A DNA stretch of 13,807 nt, taken from contig SLDF01000208.1 of NCBI GenBank assembly GCA_007125435.1, positions 1 through 13,807 on the forward strand, written 5' to 3'. The position numbers and the translations under genes were made by a program. Of this stretch, positions 1 through 8,100 are shown piece after piece. The DNA comes from Saprospiraceae bacterium. GTDB lineage: Bacteria; Bacteroidota; Bacteroidia; Chitinophagales; Saprospiraceae. Within the stretch, counting starts at the first letter, position 1. Every line of letters starts with the position of its first letter. Below the pieces are notes generated by a model, which was not told the origin of the DNA, made no database searches, and worked only from the letters and a program-made list of their open reading frames with translations.

Positions 1-638
1 AATGTCGGCGAAAATCCAGTGATAGGCATACTCTTCCAGACTAGATCATTATCGACGTATGGCCTTGGAGCGAATGGCTTCCCACCCGGTGTTACCGCAG
101 ACTCATTGCTTAGTTTCTGAATCCTATTAAACATCCCCTCCTCATCTCGTACTGGCTCTGCATGGATATCCCTATACAGACCAAACTGCTTGATAATGGC
201 ACCCTGCCCGTCAGCATAGGCTCTACACTGTCTTATGCCAGGCATGGTTTGACGCAAAATCGGATTCGACAGACTATCATTGTCCGCCTCCAAAAACAGG
301 ACATAATCATGTTGCATCTGAAGCTTTAGCGAAGGATGAACTATCATTGCACGGTCACCTACCACTCCTCCATCAGTGATGACTATGACTTTATCATCCG
401 GTACTGCATTCTTTAGCCAAGCCTTGACTTCGATGACATTCGCTGTGTATATTCGACCAGTTTCGAGTACTTCATAGGACATCTGCATTGTTACTTCCCC
501 CAGCGCTACCGCCTCTGACTGCGATACCCTTTCCTCCAGTGAGACCGCGTATGTCATACATTGAGCATTTACCTCCTTTACAGGCAAAAGTAAAATCTGG
601 ACAACCAGCAAAATCAGCAGTGTGTAATATTGTCGCAT
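1..638 (-). CDS. Secreted protein, N-terminal part (cut by left edge), probably followed by an IPT/TIG-like domain
   Basis: An uninterrupted reading frame runs from an ATG at 638 down to the window edge and gives 212 residues. The start MRQYYTLLILLVVQILLLPV followed by KEVNA-QC is a good signal peptide, with signal peptidase I cleavage likely after A25, so the product is exported. The mature part has an EERV..SEAVALGEV stretch, then VITDGGVVGDRAMIVHPSL and YVLFLEAD. That pattern recalls a group of large secreted Bacteroidota proteins that place an IPT/TIG domain and a metalloprotease or T9SS sorting domain further on. The last visible residues, PITGFSPT, look like the first strand of an IPT/TIG domain. 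Family and downstream domains are inferred from memory of such proteins; nothing past residue 212 is visible. The next gene upstream is the alpha-2-macroglobulin gene, about 1.47 kb away across a repeat-filled gap, so this gene probably has its own promoter. I do not know its function. Confidence 0.72.
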   Translation of the reverse strand, partial: MRQYYTLLILLVVQILLLPVKEVNAQCMTYAVSLEERVSQSEAVALGEVTMQMSYEVLETGRIYTANVIEVKAWLKNAVPDDKVIVITDGGVVGDRAMIVHPSLKLQMQHDYVLFLEADNDSLSNPILRQTMPGIRQCRAYADGQGAIIKQFGLYRDIHAEPVRDEEGMFNRIQKLSNESAVTPGGKPFAPRPYVDNDLVWKSMPITGFSPT

Positions 639-677
639 ACCAATTACTTTTTATCAAGATGAGTCTTATCTACCTTA

Positions 678-685
678 CAAAATTA
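678..685 (-). promoter_or_regulatory. Candidate Bacteroidota -7 box (TAATTTTG) for the left-edge secreted gene
   Basis: On the minus strand TAATTTTG matches the TAnnTTTG consensus of the Bacteroidota primary sigma factor. It lies 39 bases before the ATG at 638, giving a leader of roughly 30 bases. The expected upstream TTG element is only weakly represented (TTTAC about 19 bases upstream), so this is a tentative call based on one box. Confidence 0.38.
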
Positions 686-773
686 AAACTTTATACTTAA
701 AGTTGTAAATATATATCGATGTTGTTTTATCTATAACTATTTGCTTATCTGTATATTTTCTGTTTTTGGGCGT

Positions 774-1132
774 GTCCTTACGGACCGGGCTATTCGCTTG
801 TATTCCTGACTGTCTCATGGGCAGTTGCTAGTTGCTGGTTGCTGGTTACTGGTTGTTTACGCCTGCATTCGGCATTCGCCTCACTCCGGCTGTTTAGGCA
901 AACGATCGGCTATCGCCTCCGTTTGCTGTTTAAGCTACGAGCACTTTGTGCTCTTCGCTGTTTAAGCTTGAAGATAAATGCTAGCTTTCAAGTTTTATTG
1001 GTGGGTTCTGTCGAGTAGTTTTGTCACGATTTTTGTTTCTTTCACCGTAAAAATAGCACCAAAACATTTGGTAATAATCCACACAACCCAGGGCTGACGT
1101 CCTGCGCTATTACTATGTCGCCTCTCTGAGGC
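774..1132. repeat. Hairpin-rich, REP-like intergenic repeat cluster
   Basis: This gene-free stretch packs several small inverted repeats: GTCC-ttac-GGAC (774-785), GCAAACG/CGTTTGC (898-904/920-926, with an inner GGC/GCC), GAGCAC-ttt-GTGCTC (939-953), CTTGAA/TTCAAG (967-972/987-992), ACCAAA-aca-TTTGGT (1058-1072) and GCCTC-tct-GAGGC (1120-1132). The word GCTGTTTA(A/G)GC occurs three times, at 889, 925 and 957, each time directly after an inverted repeat. A heptamer array sits inside the cluster at 824-858. The layout resembles the palindromic intergenic elements common in Bacteroidota genomes. Assigning it to a REP family is inference, because other copies in the genome cannot be seen. Confidence 0.6.
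824..858. repeat. Heptamer tandem array (GTTGCTG type, 5 units)
   Basis: Five consecutive 7-base units read GTTGCTA, GTTGCTG, GTTGCTG, GTTACTG and GTTGTTT, with divergence rising toward the right end. It is non-coding, lies between the first hairpin and the GCTGTTTAAGC module of the surrounding cluster, and looks like a slippage-derived microsatellite. Confidence 0.75.
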
Positions 1133-1182
1133 TTGGATCCGTCTTTGATCTGGAATCTAGGGAGTCTATTCGAACAAACAGT

Positions 1183-1477
1183 GACTACACCTATGCTCCT
1201 GAGCTCCTATGCTCCTTCAGACCTTCGACCTTAAGACCTTCAGACTTTTTAGACTCTTAAAAAGTGACCTTCGACCTTCAGACATTAAGACTTTTAACTC
1301 TTTTACCTTTCTCCTTGGCTCTTTTACCTTTTGCCTTGGCTCTTTTAAAATGCAAATACATCACTTAAAAACGATTTTTATCTTTTATCTCCATAAGCCA
1401 CATTGGACAATTAACCTTCAGATAAAAAACACCTTAGAATATCTTCTTTGGTACAAAAAATATATCAAATTATAAAT
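1183..1477. repeat. Composite ~295-bp direct repeat, copy A
   Basis: The unit opens with GACTACACCT, then three 8-base units TATGCTCC/TGAGCTCC/TATGCTCC (1192-1215). A pyrimidine-rich array of GACCTTCG/GACCTTCAG-type words follows, then two 21-bp units starting CCTTGGCTCTTTTACC (1313 and 1334). An AT-rich core starts at about 1348 (AAAATGCAAATACATCACTT) and closes the unit. Copy B starts 295 bases later with the near-identical GGCTACACCT. The open frame through this copy is made of low-complexity repeat words and is not considered a gene. Identity with copy B across the core is very high by eye, with only a handful of substitutions. Confidence 0.85.
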
Positions 1478-1773
1478 GGCTACACCTAAGCTTCTATGCT
1501 CCTATGCTCCTATACTCCTTCAGACCTTCGACCTTCAGACCTTGGACTTTCAGACAAAAAAGGGGACTTTAGACCTTAAGACCTTCGACTTTGGACTCTT
1601 CTTTTGCCTTGGCTCTTTTACCTTTTGCCTTGGCTCTTTTAAAATGCAAATACATCACTTAAAAATGATTTTTATCTTTTATCTCCATAAGCCACATTAG
1701 ACAATTAACTTTTAAATCAAAAAAACACCTTAGAATATCTTCTTTGATACAAAAAATATATCAAATAATTAGT
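1478..1773. repeat. Composite ~295-bp direct repeat, copy B
   Basis: Same architecture as copy A: GGCTACACCTAAGCTTC, three 8-base units TATGCTCC, TATGCTCC, TATACTCC (1495-1518), a GACCTTCG-type pyrimidine array, two 21-bp CCTTGGCTC units (1607 and 1628), and the AT-rich core with AAAATGCAAATACATCACTT and CTCCATAAGCCACATT. From the second CCTTGG to the start of the next copy is 146 bases here against 144 in copy A. The array part, from the first 8-mer to the first CCTTGG, is 112 bases against 121. The core is therefore conserved in length while the array varies. Confidence 0.85.
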
Positions 1774-1918
1774 GGCTACACCTAAGCTTCTATGCTCCTG
1801 AGCTCCTATGCTTTTTCAGACCTTCGACCTTCAGACCTTCGACTTTGGACTCTTCTTTTTCCTTGGCTCTTTTACCTTTTTCCTTGGCTCTTTCGTCATG
1901 CTCCTTTTATCTTCCAAA
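1774..1918. repeat. Composite repeat, copy C (shortened; core largely missing)
   Basis: It begins GGCTACACCTAAGCTTC like copy B and has three 8-base units (1791-1814), a shorter GACCTTCG array (70 bases to the first CCTTGG) and two 21-bp units (1861 and 1882). The AT-rich core is then replaced by a short stretch, ATGCTCCTTTTATCTTCC, which matches only the beginning ATGC and the later TTTTATCTT of the core. This suggests an internal deletion in this end copy. After about 1920 the sequence is no longer related to the repeat. Confidence 0.72.
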
Positions 1919-2110
1919 ACGACAAGATTAAACACGCCCAACATATCTTAGTTGTTGTGTGGAATCAAATTCATTTAATTCGTTACTATCTATAACATAT
2001 ACGAGTAAGATCAGATTTTGGTTTGTTTATAGGCCGATATAATTTTGACCTGAACCTTCCCTTGCAACTTAATGGTTAACTTATACTTCGAGCTTAAAGG
2101 TTGTTGTTGT
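1919..2110. other. Spacer downstream of the alpha-2-macroglobulin gene
   Basis: This is the rest of the 1.47-kb gap after the alpha-2-macroglobulin stop codon, before the composite repeats begin. It is AT-rich with no open frame worth calling. No GC-rich hairpin followed by a T-run is visible on the minus strand, so I cannot place a terminator for the large gene. Confidence 0.5.
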
Positions 2111-5100
2111 TTATTCTGACTTTACAGTTATTTTGTCACCTTGAGATATCGAGCTGAAGCTTGGTGCATAATAGGATTGCACCTGAGCAGGCCCCCCAGT
2201 AAATGTCCCATTGTGAAACACATACATATCTGTCTCAAAAATATAATTACCTGCAGGTAGGTGATCTACAAAAATATCTGTACCTACATCAGTGTGACTT
2301 TTGAAGAAGCCGATGCCATTTTGCCATTGATAGCCGCTGAGCGACTCTACAGGCTCGAAGCCGGCTGGTCTGAAATCAGACAAATAGACAAAGTCCATCG
2401 GACGATCTGACCTGAGTTCTATCCGTACAGTCACCCTTTCGCCAACCTTGAGTGCTTCATCTTCATTGAATTCTACCAGCATCTGGCCATCGTCTGTATT
2501 GATTTTTCTGTAAGTTTTTTTTCTGATGTAAAACGGACCGTCCTCAGATGCTTTTACTCTATCCATATCCTGGAAGTACTGCCAGTACAAGCCTCCCCAT
2601 GCAGGGCGCCTCCCCGGATTATTAATGAGAATCTGAGGGTTTGTAGGATCCAACTTTGAAGCATCTACTTTCATTTTGAAATATCCGGTACCGGCTTGCC
2701 GCTGATCGGCGTCTATGGCGATAGCCTCTCCTGATATTTTGATGTCAACAGACTTTTCTGATGTCATCCAGTCCATACCGGTAAACAATAATGCGTATAT
2801 GGCTTTAGATGTGTTTTGGTGAGTACCCCAAGAATTGGTTTGTTTGTTTTTGAGAAGCCAACGCTTGAGACCTTCTACGGTCTTTATATCATTATCTATC
2901 TCTTGGAATGCCTCTATTAAGAGGGCATGAGTGGACAGAGGTGATTGATGCCAATGATATCCATTTTGATAGTTTTGATAGTACCCCATCTCTTCATCTT
3001 CTATCAAGTTCTCTCGCAATGACTTTAAAATCATATTTGCCGGATTAGCACGCATAAACCTATGCAATGCCAAAGCACTCAAGGTTTGCTGATATGTTGA
3101 CCTATTGATAGCAAAAGTCTCTGTCTGATCAAGATAGAAATTGATGATATCCTGCAGCTGAGTTGACCTCGGCACATCGGGGAAAAAGGATCTCGTGTAC
3201 AAATAGTGAATCACAAGAGGGGAGAGGTTATCATTTTCCTTTCTTGCAGATTCGGATGGCTGTCTTCTTTCTAATTCCCGATAATGCCTAACGATCTCAT
3301 TGTCCAGATATCCAATGGCATTGTATAATAAGGTTCTGATTGTTTCATCGGACCTGACATCTCTCACACCGATTTTATCCAGATGCCCCAGCATTTCTAC
3401 AATGCTTTGCGTGGTGTACCAATTGGCTCTTCCACCCGGGTACCACGAGAACCCTCCATTGGCTTGTTGCAGGTCCTTTAGTTGATTTAAAGTTTGCTTT
3501 TGACCATTTTCGACTTTATTAAGGTCAAATAAAAGTCCTATTCTTTTTCTTTGTAAGGCCTCTGATTCAGCTTGCCTCACCCAAGGCGTAGCTGCGAGCA
3601 CTTTAGACTTTAATTCTTCATTTTTGTCCAATTCACTTATCAGATCTTCCTTGCTGGCCCATGATTGAAATATCTCTTTCAGGTGAGGTGCTTTTTGGCT
3701 GACATATGTAGCAATACTATTGGCATAAAACTTTGCTGCTAACGCATCTGCTGTCTGTCGGTTATGCTCCAATAAAACAGGAAGAGCCATTAAAGCAAAC
3801 CACGATGGATTATCAGTAAACTCCAAAGTATACTGATGGTGTTGAATGCCTTCATCACTCAAGAGTTGTTGGATTGCGTCAAAGCTAAAGGCCCTGCTTT
3901 CATTGTTGTTGACCCACAGAGGAAGTGTCTCTGTCACCAGCATCCTATTGGTCAATACGGGTATGATGTGCTCTTCAGCATCGGTATGCTGATCTGTTCC
4001 TGCCTTATACACGATCTTAAGCATACCTGTGAAATCTTGTGGTATTTGCACTGCCCATTCAAATCGACCACTGGCATTTGTTTGGACGTCTTCTTTCATC
4101 ACTTTTGAGGATGCTATCCAATGGTCTAGTGATTGCCCATTGATAGCATTTGATAATTTTATCGTTGCAGAGATGCTGACGGTTTCACTTGAGGCATTCT
4201 CCACCCTGGCAGGCAAAAAGACAAGGTCATTTTGTCTTACAAAACGCGGCACATTTGGGAATACCATTAATTCTTTCCTCGTTTCTATGAAGTGGGTCAG
4301 ACTGCCTTGAGCCAATGATTTGTCATGAGCATAGACCATAAGTCTCCACCTGGTTAATGCTTCATTCATGGTGAATTCCATATGGACTTGCCCGGTACTG
4401 TCAGTTTTCATATCTGGATAGAAGAAGACGGTTTCATTCAGGTTTTCCCTGACTGGAATGTCGAAATCTATTTCATTGTCGATGTCTTGTGTGTCGATGT
4501 ATTCCTCTTCATTTCTTGATTTGGACAAAGATGGAGCAGGGGGCTCATTCATTTCCATGGCTTCTGCATCTCGACTACCTCTAATATTTGATTCCATTAA
4601 TACCATGTCAGTTGTAAAACCACTTAGTCTTATTCCAAATCTATTGAGGTTGTCAAGGCTTCTATGTTGTACGCTAATTGATCTGCTGTGATGTGACCAG
4701 AAATAGATTGTAGAATACTTCATGAATTGATTGATCAGCGGTGTGAAGCCAAGTCTGTTCCTGTTGTTTCTATACCGCACCGACTCCCAGTTGTGACTGA
4801 TCAGAGCGTCTAGTGAGGCATCGTACATAGCTGCGGTTACTTGGGCTTGTAGCATTGGTTTTCCCTTGTTTTCGAGCTTTAGCGTCCACTTTTCTTGGGA
4901 ACCAGGTTCTGTGAATAACCTTTCTGTAAGCAGTTCTATATCAATGACTTTGTGGGTATATGGCACATTTAAAGTTAAAGTCTGTGGGTACATGGTCGAT
5001 CTGTATGCAGAGATGGCATTGACATGGAAACCTCCATAGTCCTTTTCTGAAACAGATATGCCGAAAGTAAAAATACCTTTCAGTTTTTTCCATCCTTCTC

Positions 5101-8100
5101 GCTCAATAGATTTCGGTTTTTCTACACCGAGATAGACACAGCTTTCTTTTCCGTGTCCATTGATTAATGTGATCCTGGCTTGTTCTCCCACATCGTATTG
5201 ATCTTTATCCGCTACCATTTCATATTTGCTATTGAAGCCATTGTTTTCTTTGCTGTTGGGGTTGATAACCTTTATATACTTAGTCACCGTCAAGGTCGAA
5301 TCACTAAGTAAAGTCAAGGTGACTTCATATACACCGGAAGGCCAGTCATCTGTGGATACAGGCAATATTTTTTGATCCATAGGGTTGACCTTTTTGTTTA
5401 CCACAATATTTTTCTTTTTCCAGTTGTCGTATTCCGCCTCGTCTTTGTATTCGATGTGGGGCGCCTTCGCTTTAAACTCATCCTCTGTGTAGAGAAATTG
5501 GTCGGGTCTGGTTGATCTGCGTCTTTCGATTAACTCATCCGGTGCTTTCAGCTCGGTTACTTTTATCCCAACATCTGTTGACTGGGTCTGTCCCGTACTA
5601 TTTGTCACATCGTAGTTGATGGATGTCCATTGCTCGGCTAGGGTTATAGAGGCTATGTCTAATTGTATAATGAATGGCTTTGTGGATATGGGTATGACTG
5701 ACTGCCCTGACCTGGTTTCTCCAGTCTGATCGGTGACTTCTGCTTCTACCTGAAAGCGGTAAACAGGATTAAAGTTACTTCTGTGATCAGTTGACTTATT
5801 AGCAACAAACTCAAATTCAAAACGGCCTTCATCGTCTGTTTGTACAAGATCGAAGTGCACATCGTCCCAATCCCTTGACGGAAAATGTCTAAACCTCCAT
5901 GGAAAGATGCTGTAATTCATAGATCTTCTGACGGATACCTTAACCTCTGCTTGTCTCACAGGTGTACCGGCGTACATTTTTGCATGTCCAGTCACTTTTA
6001 TGGTGTCTCCAATCCTGTAATTGGAGGTAAGCGTATCGATAACAACTTCGAATCTTGGTCTTTTGTAAGACTCCACATTTATGCTCCTTCTTCCGCCCAT
6101 ATTCTCCGCACTTATACTGAAGTTGCCTTGAAGGGCATTCATCGGCAGTATAAAATGCCCACTTATCGAACCAAATTCATCACTTGTGAGTGACAGTGTT
6201 TCTATGATCTTCTGATTAGCATCATATAGATTAACGTTTACCTTTTTTCTAACCTGTATGACAGGATCATTTTCTGGGTCTTCTGATAGCACCAGAGCTT
6301 TAAAGTAGACAGTTTGCCCAGGGCGGTAGATGCTTCTATCCGTCATGTACATCAGCCATTGTCTGGTTTGATTATTGATCCTGGGCTGATTGAGGAAGTT
6401 GTCGGGAGAGATAGATGAGCCGTCGTGCGTAATTTTCAGTCGATAACTATTTCTCCCGTTTATTTTAAACTGAGTATATCCGTTTTTGTCAGTGACCTTT
6501 GACTCCACGAGGTCAGGCTCTGATAGGCGACCTCTTTCATTTGACAATTGATAAAGCTCTACGGTTGCTTTTTTTATGGGGCCTCCGTGCCTTCGGTCCG
6601 TAGTCCAGGATTCCAGCGTCCCATCTTCGTTCTGTCTTATGAATGCATCTAGATGTGTTACTTGTATGGTTTGTATATTTCTGTAGATGTCATTATCCTG
6701 CGCGCCTGGATATGTTACGTAAGCTAAGTATTGTCCTTGCTCTAATCCCTCTATCAGGTAATCCAATTGATGACTCTGAAAGTCCTTTGTGCCAGGCAGT
6801 GAAACCTTATGAGTGTGCGTTGGTGATTGTTTTTTGAAGTACTGTTTACGCTCTTCTATGTTCATACTGACAACGCTCTTGCGTTCATCATCGGATACAT
6901 CAAAGAGCATGATAACAATCTCATTTACGTTCTTGTATCGCACTCCTACCGGAAAGGTCAGCGCAGGTTGGATGTAAGTAGGCAAAGTAATATTGATTTC
7001 CTTTCGTTCTATCTCCTGGATTAGGGATTTGCATTTTGAAGTGCCATAAGAATCTGGAAACTTTGCTATGGCCTCAGTCAGTAAATCGTGAGCAGCTTTG
7101 ACTTGCCATTGCTTGTCCTGAGTAAGGGGATTATAAGCATCATAAGTTGCCCCTTCATTTCTAAGAATTACTGCATAAGCATGGGCAATTTCAGTGTATA
7201 TCGGTTCATTTTTGTATTGATCCAGGTATGCTTTTATTCGCGCTTTATATATACTGTCAATGTCACTAGTGTTAATGTTAGATTTTACATAGTCGAGTCT
7301 TCGCTTGTCAAAGTAAAACAATGCCTCCGGATTGTTTTTCACCTTTTGTATCGCCATTTGGTACAACTTTATAGCCCTATATCGAAGGTCATTTTCATTT
7401 GGCGTTTCAAAGGAAGTTTTTATAAAGGTTTCATAAGATGCATATAGCCCTTCTTGATTGAAGTCAAATGTATTAATCGGATCGGGAAGATTTCTTAGTG
7501 GACTAGATAAATAATCAATTGCCCTAGCCATCATGAGATCCTGGGCAGTTTTCATTATACCATCTGAATATCGACCTTTTTGAATTAAAATATCGATATC
7601 TTCAATAGGGGTAAGGTCCAATAATGAATCAACTGCCGCGTCAAAGTAATATTGCAGTATTTTATGTCTAAAATCATAGGCCGTCCAGGATCTCATATCA
7701 TCCGGTATTGTTCTGTCTACCTGTGTGGCAGATCTTAAGCGGTACAGATTTCTGTTCAAATAGCCTACATAAAACTCTGCCAAATAGCTCTTCATAATAG
7801 AGGCATCTTGACTTTCTAGGTCTTTGAGTATGGTTTCCAAATATTCAAGCAGTTGGATATCACCTTCTCTTTCAGTATTTTGGATGACATTAGCCTTGTA
7901 CAAGTGAGCCTTAATGAGATCATACGGCTTATTGTTTTGTATCAAAGCCGGTATAAGTCGATCTAATTCAGCATCTACACTTCTCGGCTGTCTAATCTGA
8001 AGAAGAGAATCAATAGTTTTCCATGATTTTGATATATCTACGGTGTCCATATCTATGGTTTGATGGTTGTGGGCTATGTGGTCTTCATGGCTTTTGTCAA

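Noticed and set aside
472..657. Minus-strand 61-residue frame
   Set aside because: It overlaps the signal-peptide-bearing frame starting at 638, in a different phase, and has no family-like features.
878..968. CRISPR-like pattern of repeated words with spacers
   Set aside because: The repeated word is only about 11 bases, spacing is 36 then 32, the spacers are themselves palindromic, and no cas gene is present.
1209..1995. Three successive plus-strand open frames (1209-1475, 1476-1700, 1792-1995) with similar peptides
   Set aside because: They are translations of the composite DNA repeat. The peptides are low-complexity (FCLGSF, LRPSDL words) and the reading frame is not conserved in copy C, so they are not taken as genes.
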